64,000 bases of DNA from Atlantibacter sp032062175. GTDB taxonomy: Bacteria > Pseudomonadota > Gammaproteobacteria > Enterobacterales > Enterobacteriaceae. Shown here in pieces: positions 1-8,140 of this stretch. The translations under genes and the position numbers were made by a program. The stretch's first letter is position 1. Each line of letters starts with the position of its first letter. The stretch spans positions 87,927 through 151,926 of the forward strand of contig NZ_DAMBQK010000010.1 of NCBI RefSeq assembly GCF_032062175.1, given 5' to 3'. The notes under the pieces are model-generated. The model did no database searches, had not been told where the DNA came from, and was given only the letters and a program-made list of their open reading frames with translations.

Positions 1-1092
1 ATCCCGTTTCACATTTCACTCATTTATTCGAGCCATCACTGGCATGTGAACAGCGTTGCGCCGTCGTGGTGGCTGACCCTGTTCAATGACTTTATTCACG
101 CCTTCCGCATGCAAGTGTTCTTCGTGATTTCCGGTTACTTTTCATACATGTTGTTCCTGCGCTACCCGCGTCCAAAATGGTGGAAAGTACGCGTTGAGCG
201 CGTGGGGATCCCTATGTTGACCGCTATCCCTCTGTTGACCCTGCCGCAATTTATTATGTTGCAGTACGTCAAAGGCCAGGCGGACAATTGGCACACGCTT
301 AGCAGTTATGAAAAATATAATACACTGGCCTGGGAGCTCATTTCCCATTTGTGGTTTTTACTGGTGCTAGTGATATTAACCAGCATCGGGTTAATTTTGT
401 TTAAGAATATATCCAACGGGATCGCTGAAGGGCGTTTTCGTGGGTTAAAAAATATCACCTTAGGAAAACTCTCAATTATTTTCTGTTTCCTCGGGTTGGT
501 TTACGCGCTAATTCGCCGCACGCTGTTTATTGTCTGGCCCCCTATTTTAAGCGATGGGTTGTTTAATTTTATTGTTATGCAGACGCTGTTCTACGCACCG
601 TTTTTTATCCTCGGCGCGCTGGCGTTTAAACACCAAAACATCAAACAGTTATTCATTCAACCGTCACGCGGTTGCACGCTGGGCGCGGCTGCGGCGTTTG
701 CGGCCTATCTGGCAAACCAGCGATACGGCAGTGGCGATGCCTGGATGTACGAGACGGAATACGTCATCACCATGGTGCTGGGATTATGCATGGTGAATGT
801 GGTGTTTTCGTTGGGTTACCGCCTGCTTAATTTCCAGTCTGCGCGCGTAACCTATTTCGTTAACGCATCGCTTTTTATCTATCTGGTGCACCATCCGCTG
901 ACGCTGTTCTACGGGGCATATATTACGCCGCATATCGCGTCAAATACCCTTGGATTTATCAGTGGATTAGTGTTTGTTGTCGGCATCGCGCTGGCGCTAT
1001 ATGAAATCCACCTGCGCATTCCTTTACTGCGCTTCTTGTTTTCCGGCAAGCCGCAAAATAAAGGGTCAGCCGCCATCGCGCCAACCAAATAA
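1..1092 (+). CDS. opgC: Glucans biosynthesis protein C (5'-truncated by window edge)
   Basis: OpgC (MdoC) is the inner-membrane acyltransferase that transfers succinyl groups to osmoregulated periplasmic glucans. The reading frame is open from base 1, so the gene enters from the left; the GTG at 46 is internal, because the upstream codons (IPFHISLIYSSHWH) match the known N-terminal region of E. coli OpgC. The protein is rich in hydrophobic segments and carries the family blocks HAFRMQVFFVISGYFS and FIYLVHHPLTLF. It ends at the TAA at 1090-1092, directly abutting the stop of the convergent clsC, as in the E. coli ymdB-clsC-opgC neighbourhood. About 25-30 N-terminal codons are missing. The identity is secure. 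Confidence 0.95.
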   Translation: MPFHISLIYSSHHWHVNSVAPSWWLTLFNDFIHAFRMQVFFVISGYFSYMLFLRYPRPKWWKVRVERVGIPMLTAIPLLTLPQFIMLQYVKGQADNWHTLSSYEKYNTLAWELISHLWFLLVLVILTSIGLILFKNISNGIAEGRFRGLKNITLGKLSIIFCFLGLVYALIRRTLFIVWPPILSDGLFNFIVMQTLFYAPFFILGALAFKHQNIKQLFIQPSRGCTLGAAAAFAAYLANQRYGSGDAWMYETEYVITMVLGLCMVNVVFSLGYRLLNFQSARVTYFVNASLFIYLVHHPLTLFYGAYITPHIASNTLGFISGLVFVVGIALALYEIHLRIPLLRFLFSGKPQNKGSAAIAPTK

Positions 1093-2580
1093 CTACAGCA
1101 ACCATTCTACCGGGAGCCAGTAAGCCAGCGTCACCAGCACCCGCTGCCAGAAGCGGGTTTGCGGCTCCCGTGTCAACACCACTTCCTCTCCGTCACGATG
1201 TTCAATCCAGTTTATCCGCCCGGTTTGATCGAGCCGTAAGGTCCAGGCCGCCAGTTGCTGGCTTTGGGTGAACCGCGTATGGATCTGCTGCGCCAGTTTC
1301 GGGCTTTCAATCACCAGGCCCATTTCGGTATTCAACATGGCGGAGCGCGGGTCGAAATTAAACGAGCCGATAAAAACGTGCGTGCCGTCAACGCTGAAGG
1401 TTTTGGCATGCAGGCTTGAGCCGGAGTTGCCTGTCAAACCGCGGTCATGCTGGACTCGCTCCTTCTGCGGGCCGGGTTTCAGTTCATAGAGCGCAATCCC
1501 ATGACGCAGCAGTTTCTTGCGCCAGCGCGCATAGCCGGCATGAACCACGGCCACATCGTTGGCCGCCAGCGAGTTGGTGAGAATAGCGATATTGACACCC
1601 TTGCGCTTAAGCATCAGCAACTGGGCGACGCCCGCGCGGGTCGGCACAAAGTAGGCCGAGATAATATCAATCTGCTTTGTCGGTTCGCCGATGACGTTTA
1701 ATAAACGCAGCGGCAGCAGGGAATGACGGCGCGCTTTCCCCTCCCCTTTGCGCGGATCGTCACTCAGTAAACGCGTTTTAGCCCAAATCATGGTCAGCGT
1801 CCCGGCATCCAGATGGGTGGCGAACTGGGTAGTGGCAAGTTTATCCAGATAGGATTTTGCGACCGGGTCCTGCTGCCACTCTTCCGGCAACTGAACACGC
1901 TGTTCGATTTCCTGCTCATTGACGTCGAGCACTTTTTCAAGCGTGGAAACCGACGCGCAGTCCCAGTAGCGTTCAAAATCGTTGCTGACATGCTCGACCA
2001 CTGGCCCGATGGCCAGGACATCCAGATCGGAAAACAGCGGCTCATCCCCCGCGCCGAAATAGGCGTCGCCGACATTGCGGCCACCGATAATGGTTGCCTC
2101 GCCATCGACGGTAAAACTTTTGTTATGCATACGGCGGTTAAGGCGCGCAAAATCGGTGAGATAACCTAACGCACGCAGGGTGCGGAATGAAAAAGGATTA
2201 AATAACCGGACTTCAATGTTGGGGTGGGAATTGAGCAGCCGCAACGCGCTATCCAGCCCGAGGGTATTATTGTCATCCAGCAGCAGCCGTACCCGCACAC
2301 CGCGCCTGGCAGCCTCAAGCAGTGCGTTAAACAACAGCCGGCCGGACATGTCGTCTTCCCAGATGTAGTACTGCACATCCAGCGTCAGCTCCGCCATCTC
2401 AGCCAGCATATAGCGGGCGGCGAACGCATCCAGGCTATCAGCCAGTGGATGGACGCCGCTATAGTCGGGATGCGCCTGGGTTTTTGGGGCGATGGCACGC
2501 CCAAGACGCGTGTTATGCGTCTTGTTCTGGTGGGCGTTGCGCAAGTAAGCGCTGGTAAAGTCGGGTGTTTTCTTCGTCAT
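1093..2580 (-). CDS. clsC: Cardiolipin synthase C (phospholipase D family)
   Basis: ClsC (YmdC) makes cardiolipin, in E. coli from phosphatidylethanolamine and phosphatidylglycerol, with YmdB as partner. Two HKD phosphodiesterase motifs are visible: HNKSFTVDG in the N-terminal half and HAKTFSVDG in the C-terminal half, each followed by the usual GG/GS-N block. The C-terminus (LPVEWLL) equals that of E. coli ClsC. The open frame extends to 2679, but I chose the ATG at 2580 (start MTKKTPDF, 495 aa). This is about 20 residues longer than the E. coli form, so a start slightly further in is possible. The start overlaps the end of ymdB by 68 bp, implying co-transcription and translational coupling. 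Confidence 0.93.
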   Translation of the reverse strand: MTKKTPDFTSAYLRNAHQNKTHNTRLGRAIAPKTQAHPDYSGVHPLADSLDAFAARYMLAEMAELTLDVQYYIWEDDMSGRLLFNALLEAARRGVRVRLLLDDNNTLGLDSALRLLNSHPNIEVRLFNPFSFRTLRALGYLTDFARLNRRMHNKSFTVDGEATIIGGRNVGDAYFGAGDEPLFSDLDVLAIGPVVEHVSNDFERYWDCASVSTLEKVLDVNEQEIEQRVQLPEEWQQDPVAKSYLDKLATTQFATHLDAGTLTMIWAKTRLLSDDPRKGEGKARRHSLLPLRLLNVIGEPTKQIDIISAYFVPTRAGVAQLLMLKRKGVNIAILTNSLAANDVAVVHAGYARWRKKLLRHGIALYELKPGPQKERVQHDRGLTGNSGSSLHAKTFSVDGTHVFIGSFNFDPRSAMLNTEMGLVIESPKLAQQIHTRFTQSQQLAAWTLRLDQTGRINWIEHRDGEEVVLTREPQTRFWQRVLVTLAYWLPVEWLL

Positions 2581-3055
2581 AGCAGACAAAGTATACCTGC
2601 TCCGGTAAAGCGTGCCGGGTAAGATAGTCTGAAACCGTGTTGACCGCGATTTCTGCCGCCGCCGGTTTCGGGTATCCATAGATACCTGTACTGATTGCCG
2701 GAAACGCCACGCTCTTGTAACCGTTGTCGCACACTAACTGTAGGCTGTTGCGGTAAGCGTCGGACAAGAGCTGCGCTTCATGCGCATCGCCATCACGCCA
2801 GACCGGGCCAACGGTATGCACCACCGCTTTTGCCGGCAAATTCCCCGCAACGGTGATCACCGCATGGCCGGTTGGGCACGTGCCCTGCTGCTGGCGGACC
2901 TGCATACAGGCCTCCATCAGCGCGGGGCCTGCTGCGCGGTGTATAGCGCCATCAACGCCGCCGCCCCCCATCAGGGAAGAATTTGCTGCATTCACAATCA
3001 CATCAATCGTCATTCGGGTGATATCGCCCTGAACAACCTCTATTCTGGATTTCAT
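2513..3055 (-). CDS. ymdB: O-acetyl-ADP-ribose deacetylase / RNase III inhibitor
   Basis: YmdB is a macrodomain protein that removes the acetyl group from O-acetyl-ADP-ribose and, in E. coli, binds and inhibits RNase III and affects biofilm formation. The 180-aa product is about the family length (177 aa in E. coli). It shows the macrodomain features VNAANSSLMGGGGVDGAIH near residues 22-40 and AFPAISTGIYGYP near 115-127, which form the ADP-ribose pocket. The 3' end overlaps the start of clsC, the same pairing seen in E. coli. It probably lies in the same transcription unit as clsC; the ymdA-like gene lies just upstream. Confidence 0.94.
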   Translation of the reverse strand: MKSRIEVVQGDITRMTIDVIVNAANSSLMGGGGVDGAIHRAAGPALMEACMQVRQQQGTCPTGHAVITVAGNLPAKAVVHTVGPVWRDGDAHEAQLLSDAYRNSLQLVCDNGYKSVAFPAISTGIYGYPKPAAAEIAVNTVSDYLTRHALPEQVYFVCYDEENTRLYQRLLAQRPPEQDA

Positions 3056-3111
3056 TGCCGCCTCCTTAATGCCCAGTATTGAGTGTAGAACATCCGCAGT
3101 CTGGGCCGAAG

Positions 3112-3423
3112 CTAGCGATAAACAACGCTGAGAACGGCTAATTTTTTGCTGTCATCAAGATAGCGAAGCTGAACCGTTGCCGGTACGTTACTTGTGATGT
3201 TGGCTGTATTAATGTCAGCCACTGCAATGGATTGTTTGACGCGTTTGGAGCCGACGGGGCAATCAACCATCACTCTGCGCTGGTTGTGGGAAAAATCGCA
3301 GCTATCTTCAACAACAGAGCCGACGAAGTGGATAACACCATCCGCGCCTGAAGCGCTAAATACTGGCGAAAAGATCGAAAAAAGGGCCAGGCCACACAGC
3401 GATAGTACTGAACGCATAAGCAT
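3112..3423 (-). CDS. ymdA: YmdA-like small exported protein
   Basis: This 103-aa protein has an N-terminal signal peptide (hydrophobic stretch, likely cleavage after VFSA near residue 24). The mature part of about 80 aa resembles a fimbrial-subunit beta-sandwich, with phrases such as GVIHFVGSVVEDSCDF and a C-terminal LSVVYR. Two cysteines (SCDF and VDCP) could form the disulfide typical of pilin folds. Length and position (between csgC and ymdB) match E. coli ymdA, whose function is not established. The symbol rests on synteny and length, not on an alignment. It may be co-transcribed with csgBAC, although 180 bp separate it from csgC. Confidence 0.65.
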   Translation of the reverse strand: MLMRSVLSLCGLALFSIFSPVFSASGADGVIHFVGSVVEDSCDFSHNQRRVMVDCPVGSKRVKQSIAVADINTANITSNVPATVQLRYLDDSKKLAVLSVVYR

Positions 3424-3603
3424 TTTTGCAGTTCCTCATAAGCGCTTCATCCTGAAGACGTGAAAGGTCCTCGTGTAACTATAATCCAACCAAAAATTAA
3501 CATATTGTTAATATTGTGAGCAGAATTACACAGTTAGCAGCAACGGTCGCTTGAAGAGTCATAACGGCAAAAAACAGTACAACTTTAATAAGGAAGGGAA
3601 GAT

Positions 3604-3933
3604 TTATAAAATTGCCGGTGGCGACCACTGCTGTTTAAGGTTGATCGCTTTGCCATCGCTGACGGTGACAAGAATAGTCAGGTCATCACCCGGGTCGACA
3701 TTGATCGCCAGACGCGATACCGAATAGGGTTCATTGCCTTTTATATGTGCCCGCGAATGTTGGCGGGTGTTGCTGTTGCCAGATGTGCCTTTACGTACGG
3801 CTTCGAGTTGGATCTGGCATTCGCAATCCTGCGTGAGCATGACCTGCGGCACGATGGTCCAGATGGAGCCTTGTTGTTGAGCATCAAAAACGATTTGGTT
3901 GGTCAGCGCGGCGAGTAGCACCATGGTGTACAT
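3604..3933 (-). CDS. csgC: Curli assembly protein CsgC
   Basis: CsgC is a small periplasmic immunoglobulin-fold chaperone that prevents premature amyloid formation by CsgA. The 109-aa product has a short N-terminal signal (MYTMVLLAAL...) and the Cys-x-Cys motif of the family (DCECQIQ, near residue 37). It also has the conserved C-terminal stretch VTVSDGKAINLKQQW, which closely follows the E. coli protein. It is the last gene of csgBAC, 54 bp downstream of csgA. The identity is firm from motif, length and position. Confidence 0.93.
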   Translation of the reverse strand: MYTMVLLAALTNQIVFDAQQQGSIWTIVPQVMLTQDCECQIQLEAVRKGTSGNSNTRQHSRAHIKGNEPYSVSRLAINVDPGDDLTILVTVSDGKAINLKQQWSPPAIL

Positions 3934-3987
3934 AACTTACCTCCAAAAAAAACAGGGCCGAAGCCCTGTTCTTAATGCATCGTACGA

Positions 3988-4479
3988 TTAGTACTGAGCA
4001 GCGTTTACGAAGTTGTTGTAACCGCGCTGAGTCACGTCTGCTTTCGCGTAGTTGTCGGTCTGGACAACGTTAGCGTAGTGAGAGTTACCGCGCTGGCTGA
4101 TAGTGATGTCAGAACGGATAGCGTTCTGGTTCACGTTAACAGCGTTGTAGTTACCTTTCTGGGTAACATCGGTATCAGAGCCGAAACCGCCAGGTTGTTT
4201 AATATCAGCGGTGTTTTTCACACCATCCTGATCCAGCCAAATGTTGCTGTCTTTAGCAGACTGCTGAACATTCGCGAAGTTGTTGTAATGCGTTTGGTTA
4301 ATATCTACCAGGGAGCCGTCAGCACCAGTCTGAACTGAATTCACAACGTGATGAGCACCGTCCTGATAAATTTTCAACTCAGCGCCAGACTGAGAAGGAC
4401 GAAAGTCATTACGATCTGCCATCGCGCTTCCAGAGATAACTACTAATGCTGCAACTGCTGCCACTTTGAATAATTTCAT
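3988..4479 (-). CDS. csgA: Major curlin subunit CsgA
   Basis: CsgA is the secreted amyloid subunit of curli fibres. The 163-aa protein has a cleavable signal peptide (ends SGSAMA). An N-terminal segment follows, then about five imperfect repeats of 22-23 residues with the spaced Gln/Asn ladder of curlin (for example VDINQTHYNNFANVQQ, ITISQRGNSHYANVVQ, ADVTQRGYNNFVNAAQ). The second repeat region is divergent, with charged substitutions (WLDQDGVKNTADIKQ), as is common for internal gatekeeper repeats. It ends in QY like E. coli CsgA. It lies 40 bp downstream of csgB in the CsgD-activated csgBAC operon. Confidence 0.95.
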   Translation of the reverse strand: MKLFKVAAVAALVVISGSAMADRNDFRPSQSGAELKIYQDGAHHVVNSVQTGADGSLVDINQTHYNNFANVQQSAKDSNIWLDQDGVKNTADIKQPGGFGSDTDVTQKGNYNAVNVNQNAIRSDITISQRGNSHYANVVQTDNYAKADVTQRGYNNFVNAAQY

Positions 4480-4519
4480 GGTGAAACCCCCATCGGATTG
4501 ATATTAAGTCGTTCTGAAT

Positions 4520-4975
4520 TTAGCGTTGAGTAACGCGAATATTCATAAACGAGTTCTTTTGAACAACGACTGCGGTTTTTTGCGTACCATATTGGGTAAC
4601 GTTCGCTCTATTATTCGAACCTTTCTGAATAACGATCGCACTATTACCGAACCCATTCTGCTGTATATCTGCATCATTACGGAAACCGTCCTGAGAGACA
4701 TACGTCAGATTGTAATTTCCTGATTGGTCTACATTTGCTCTGTTACCCGTGCCGTTTTGTACCACCACGGTTTGCAACTTATGGCCGTCCTGGCGAGTGT
4801 CGACTCTATTATGAGAGCCGTCTTGACCAATAATCGCTGCCTGATTGTATGAAGACTTGCTTAATTCATTCACAGCAAAGTTGTATTCTGCTGCCGCAAG
4901 ATCATTACTATATGAATAAGCCACAGCGGGCGTACCCAATATAGTCAACATCATCAACAACAATTTGTTTTTCAT
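4520..4975 (-). CDS. csgB: Curlin nucleator CsgB
   Basis: CsgB is the surface-anchored minor curlin that nucleates CsgA polymerisation. I used the ATG at 4975 (MKNKLLLMML..., 151 aa, as in E. coli) rather than the upstream start at 5026, because it is followed directly by a signal peptide. The mature part carries curlin repeats (for example ADIQQNGFGNSAIVIQ, ANVTQYGTQKTAVVVQ). It ends with the basic fifth repeat (NIRVTQR) that in E. coli is needed for membrane association. It is the first gene of csgBAC. Confidence 0.95.
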   Translation of the reverse strand: MKNKLLLMMLTILGTPAVAYSYSNDLAAAEYNFAVNELSKSSYNQAAIIGQDGSHNRVDTRQDGHKLQTVVVQNGTGNRANVDQSGNYNLTYVSQDGFRNDADIQQNGFGNSAIVIQKGSNNRANVTQYGTQKTAVVVQKNSFMNIRVTQR

Positions 4976-5103
4976 GTTGTCACCTTGGGCTGGCAGGATA
5001 ATTAATACAATTATCCTTTCAATCATTTCTAATTTGTAAACACAACTAACAAAATGTTATTGCTGCGTTACGGAGAAGAGTATGTCGAAGGAAACATATT
5101 TAA

Positions 5104-5114
5104 TATCTCACCCG
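5104..5114 (-). promoter_or_regulatory. CsgD-binding box upstream of csgB
   Basis: Read on the minus strand, the sequence is CGGGTGAGATA. It matches the published CsgD consensus CGGGKGAGNKA at every position. It lies about 130 bp upstream of the csgB start codon and points towards csgB, as expected for CsgD activation of csgBAC. Confidence 0.75.
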
Positions 5115-5525
5115 CGAGTCGTATTTTTTCTCATTCCGTCACCAAAAAGTATGAGAATTAAATCAGGTAATAAAGGAGGGAAATACTTTTAACGGCAAAA
5201 TCCATAAAAAGCAAAGAAGAGATTCATGAGGTTGTAACAAACGAAACGGCAAAAAACAGCCGCGAGAGGTTGATCAAAAAAAATCTTCGAAGAGTCTGTC
5301 ACCGCTTACTCATTATCTATACAAACCCCGCAACCGCCTTTCCAGCAGGGTGATCCCGTGGATTAGAGGTAATACGTTTTCAACAAAAAATATCATAAAC
5401 GTTAAATAACAATGACTTAAAAATATTTGTATGATTTTAAAAATGATGCAACTCATTAAAAATGTACAACTTACCTATTAATTTTTTCATATTTGAAATC
5501 CTGAAATTAACATTTATATATTCCA

Positions 5526-5580
5526 TTTTACATTATGTAACATCTTTAACACTTGATTTAAGATTAGTAATGGCTAGATT
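5526..5580 (+). promoter_or_regulatory. csgD promoter with OmpR-like site
   Basis: The stretch from TTTTACATTATGTAACATC through ACTTGATTTAAG to GTAATGGCTAGATT is nearly the E. coli csgD promoter. A CTTGAT -35 (5552-5557) and a TAGATT -10 (5575-5580) are 17 bp apart. The upstream TTACATTATGTAACATCTTT resembles the E. coli OmpR D1 site. The inferred start near 5590 gives a leader of about 150-160 nt, as in E. coli. Confidence 0.75.
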
Positions 5581-5685
5581 GAATTCAGCAGTACAAATAA
5601 AAGTTTCTCTTTTTCATCACCCTCTCCGGGGATGACTGATTATTTTTCTATACACAGCAGTGCAGCATCTGTCAGTACTTCTGGT

Positions 5686-5707
5686 GGGCTGAATATCTAT
5701 TCAGCCC
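5686..5707 (+). promoter_or_regulatory. csgD leader hairpin
   Basis: A near-perfect inverted repeat, GGGCTGAATA followed by TATTCAGCCC with only two bases between, lies in the csgD 5' leader about 40 nt before the start codon. It follows the conserved leader sequence CAGTACTTCTGGTG that in E. coli is paired by several small RNAs (OmrA/B, McaS, RprA, GcvB). A hairpin at this place is known in E. coli, but the stem sequence here is different. Confidence 0.6.
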
Positions 5708-5747
5708 AGCTGTCAGGTGTCAATATAAAAAACAGTGGGGTTTCATC

Positions 5748-6398
5748 ATGTACAGTGAAGTCCAGAGCATGCATGGCCAAACGTTGTTCTTGATTACTAA
5801 GCCATCTTTGCAAGCGACAGCGTTATTACAGCATTTAAAAACATCTCTTGGAATAAACGGTAAACTGCATAACATTCAGCGCTCCGTTGATGATATTGCA
5901 GCTAACAGTTTGATTCTCCTTGATATGATGGAAGCTGATAAGAAGCTGATTCAGTACTGGCAGGATAATTTAGGCCGCAAGAACATCAATCTCAAAATCG
6001 TGTTACTGAATACACCCGATGAATATCCGTTTCGAGAAATCGAGGGTTGGCCGCATATTCATGGGGTGTTTTACGCCCATGAAGACCAGTCCTGCGTGAT
6101 CGAGGGAATGCGAGGCGTGCTGCGCGGCGAATGCTATTTTTCGCAAAAGCTTGCCAGTTATTTGATTACGCACTCGGGGAATTATCGGTACAACGGCGGT
6201 GAATCCACGTTGCTCACGCATCGTGAAAAAGAGATCCTTAATAAATTACGCGTCGGCGCTTCAAATATTGAAATCGCTCAGGCCTTATTTATTAGTGAAA
6301 ACACGGTAAAAACCCATCTTTATAATTTATTTAAAAAGATCGCGGTAAAAAACCGTACTCAGGCTGTTTCATGGGCAAACGATAACCTCAGGCGATAA
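5748..6398 (+). CDS. csgD: Biofilm master regulator CsgD
   Basis: CsgD is the LuxR/FixJ-type regulator that activates csgBAC and cellulose control (dgcC). The 216-aa protein has an N-terminal receiver-like domain without a normal phospho-acceptor pocket, as usual for CsgD. The C-terminal LuxR HTH occupies about residues 150-210: LTHREKEILNKLRVGASNIE, then ISENTVKTHLYNLFKKI. Length equals E. coli CsgD. The start follows a GTGGGG ribosome-binding site, and the start context GGGTTTCATCATG is identical to E. coli. It is the first gene of csgDEFG. Confidence 0.96.
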   Translation: MYSEVQSMHGQTLFLITKPSLQATALLQHLKTSLGINGKLHNIQRSVDDIAANSLILLDMMEADKKLIQYWQDNLGRKNINLKIVLLNTPDEYPFREIEGWPHIHGVFYAHEDQSCVIEGMRGVLRGECYFSQKLASYLITHSGNYRYNGGESTLLTHREKEILNKLRVGASNIEIAQALFISENTVKTHLYNLFKKIAVKNRTQAVSWANDNLRR

Positions 6399-6401
6399 GC
6401 C

Positions 6402-6791
6402 ATGAAAAATCTAAGACCTTTGTTGGTGGCCTGCGGTATCTTCTGGGCCACTGCGACTGCACACGCCGTAGAAGTAGAAGTGCCGGGATTATTAACAGAC
6501 CGTACCGTTTCGTCTATTGGTCATGATTTTTATCGTGAATTTAGCCATAAATGGGAAAGTTCATATCCTGGAAACTTATCAATAAATGAAAGGCCCAGCG
6601 CCCGATGGGGAAGCTGGATAACCATTACCCTGGATCAGGAGGTGCTTTTCCAACTTTTCCTGTTCCCCACAAAACGAGACTTTGACCAAAACGTCGATAT
6701 TGCACTTGCGCAGACACAGGAAGCATTGCAGCGTCGTCAAATAGATAAAGTGTTATTGAGTACCGGTGATTTAACCAGCGATGAATTTTAA
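6402..6791 (+). CDS. csgE: Curli secretion specificity factor CsgE
   Basis: CsgE is a periplasmic protein that caps the CsgG channel and directs CsgA to it. The 129-aa product has a signal peptide (cleavage after THAVA-type site, near residue 21-22). The conserved CsgE core follows (GLLTDRTVSSIGHDFYREFS..., then RPSARWGSWITITLDQ and LFPTKRDF). It begins 4 bp after the csgD stop, so the two are co-transcribed and probably translationally coupled. Length equals the family length. Confidence 0.95.
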   Translation: MKNLRPLLVACGIFWATATAHAVEVEVPGLLTDRTVSSIGHDFYREFSHKWESSYPGNLSINERPSARWGSWITITLDQEVLFQLFLFPTKRDFDQNVDIALAQTQEALQRRQIDKVLLSTGDLTSDEF

Positions 6792-6821
6792 TTCTCAATA
6801 AAACCTATTCAGGAGGCTGAC

Positions 6822-7238
6822 ATGCGTCTCGCATACGGCATGATTTCGTTGATGTTAATTGCACCATTATCGTGGGGAGGAAATATGACGTTTCAGTTCC
6901 GCAACCCGAATTTTGGCGGCAACCCAAATAACGGCGCGTTTTTATTAAACAGCGCGCAAGCGCAAAACTCTTATAAAGACCCCAGCTATGACGACGATTT
7001 AGGCTACGAAGCCCCAACGGCGCTGGATAGCTTCAGTCAGGCTTTGCAATCCCAGGTACTGGGTAACCTGATGTCGAATATCAGCACCGGCACCCCAGGC
7101 AGAATGGTAACCAGTGACTATATCGTTGATATTGCGAACCGCGACGGACAGTTGCAACTGAACGTCACCGACCGTAAGACCGGCAGAACCTCTGTTATTG
7201 AGGTCTCGGGCTTACAGTACAGTTCCGGCACAGAATAA
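6822..7238 (+). CDS. csgF: Curli assembly protein CsgF
   Basis: CsgF is exported through and docks on CsgG, linking the nucleator CsgB to the cell surface. The 138-aa protein has a signal peptide ending near SWGGN. The mature N-terminus TFQFRNPNFGGNPNNGAFL is the conserved segment that inserts into the CsgG pore, and the conserved C-terminal curlin-binding domain follows. A good AGGAGG ribosome-binding site precedes the start. It is the third gene of csgDEFG. Confidence 0.95.
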   Translation: MRLAYGMISLMLIAPLSWGGNMTFQFRNPNFGGNPNNGAFLLNSAQAQNSYKDPSYDDDLGYEAPTALDSFSQALQSQVLGNLMSNISTGTPGRMVTSDYIVDIANRDGQLQLNVTDRKTGRTSVIEVSGLQYSSGTE

Positions 7239-7261
7239 CCCGGTTAAAAAGGATTCTTATC

Positions 7262-8095
7262 ATGCAGCGCTTACTTTTACTTCTGGCAGTGACGTTATTA
7301 AGTGGCTGTTTAACCGCTCCACCAAAAGAAGCGGCAAAACCCACTCTGATGCCCCGCGCGCAAAGCTATCGCGATTTGGTGAAGCTCCCCGATCCAAAAG
7401 GCAAGCTTTATGTGTCGGTGTATAACATTCAGGATGAAACCGGGCAGTTTAAGCCTTACCCGGCGAGTAACTTCTCAACTGCGGTACCGCAAAGCGCCAC
7501 GTCAATGCTGGTCACCGCACTGAAGGACTCAAAGTGGTTTGTTCCACTTGAGCGCCAGGGGCTGCAAAACCTGCTTAACGAGCGCAAAATTATCCGCGCC
7601 GCGCAGGAAAACGGCACCGTCGCCCCCAATAACCGCCAGCCGCTGGATTCGCTGCGCGCAGCGAACATCATGATCGAAGGTTCGATTATCGGTTATGAAA
7701 GCAACGTTAAATCAGGCGGTGTGGGGGCGCGTTACTTTGGGATCGGCGCAGATACGCAGTATCAGCTGGACCAGATTGCCGTGAACTTACGTGTGGTCAA
7801 CGTCAGTACCGGTGAAGTGCTGTCGTCGGTTAACACCAGCAAAACGATACTGTCTTATGAAGTCCAGGCTGGTGTGTTCCGCTTCATTGATTATCAGCGA
7901 CTGCTGGAAGGCGAAATGGGCTACACCTCGAATGAGCCTGTGATGATGTGCCTGATGTCAGCCATTGAAACCGGTGTTATCTATCTGGTGAATGACGGGA
8001 TTAACCGCGGGCTGTGGGACCTGCAAAACCCGGCTGACATGAACAACAAAGTATTGGCGAAGTACCGGGATATGGCGACGCCGCCGGAATCCTGA
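7262..8095 (+). CDS. csgG: Curli secretion channel lipoprotein CsgG
   Basis: CsgG forms the nonameric outer-membrane channel through which curli subunits are secreted. The 277-aa product starts with a lipoprotein signal whose lipobox LLSGC puts the lipidated Cys at residue 16. The body carries the CsgG family blocks, including KGKLYVSVYNIQDETGQFK and the constriction-loop region YPASNFSTAVPQ. The acidic C-terminus resembles E. coli CsgG. It is the last gene of csgDEFG and is followed by an intrinsic terminator at 8113-8140. Confidence 0.96.
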   Translation: MQRLLLLLAVTLLSGCLTAPPKEAAKPTLMPRAQSYRDLVKLPDPKGKLYVSVYNIQDETGQFKPYPASNFSTAVPQSATSMLVTALKDSKWFVPLERQGLQNLLNERKIIRAAQENGTVAPNNRQPLDSLRAANIMIEGSIIGYESNVKSGGVGARYFGIGADTQYQLDQIAVNLRVVNVSTGEVLSSVNTSKTILSYEVQAGVFRFIDYQRLLEGEMGYTSNEPVMMCLMSAIETGVIYLVNDGINRGLWDLQNPADMNNKVLAKYRDMATPPES

Positions 8096-8112
8096 TAGCG
8101 CATCGCGCCCAT

Positions 8113-8140
8113 AAAAAACCAGCTCAGGCTGGTTTTTTTT
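8113..8140 (+). terminator. Intrinsic terminator after csgG, bidirectional
   Basis: AAAAAACCAGC, loop TCAG, then GCTGGTTTTTTTT: a short GC stem with an A-tract on one side and a T-tract on the other, so it can act in both directions. It ends csgDEFG. The stop codon of the convergent ycdZ (8124-8126) lies in the loop. Confidence 0.85.

Larger units (their letters stand above)
4976..5747. promoter_or_regulatory. Divergent curli regulatory region (csgB/csgD)
   Basis: This 772-bp AT-rich interval separates csgBAC from csgDEFG and has about the length found in E. coli. Nothing in it looks protein-coding. It contains a CsgD-box match serving csgB (5104-5114), a csgD promoter nearly identical to that of E. 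coli (5526-5580) and a long csgD leader with a strong hairpin (5686-5707), each listed separately. In E. coli this interval is bound by OmpR, IHF, H-NS, MlrA and others. I did not resolve individual sites for those beyond the OmpR-like stretch just upstream of the csgD promoter. Confidence 0.85.

Noticed and set aside
3988..4975. CRISPR-like or tandem DNA repeats in csgA/csgB
   Set aside because: The periodicity reflects the curlin amino-acid repeats; there are no conserved repeats with unique spacers.
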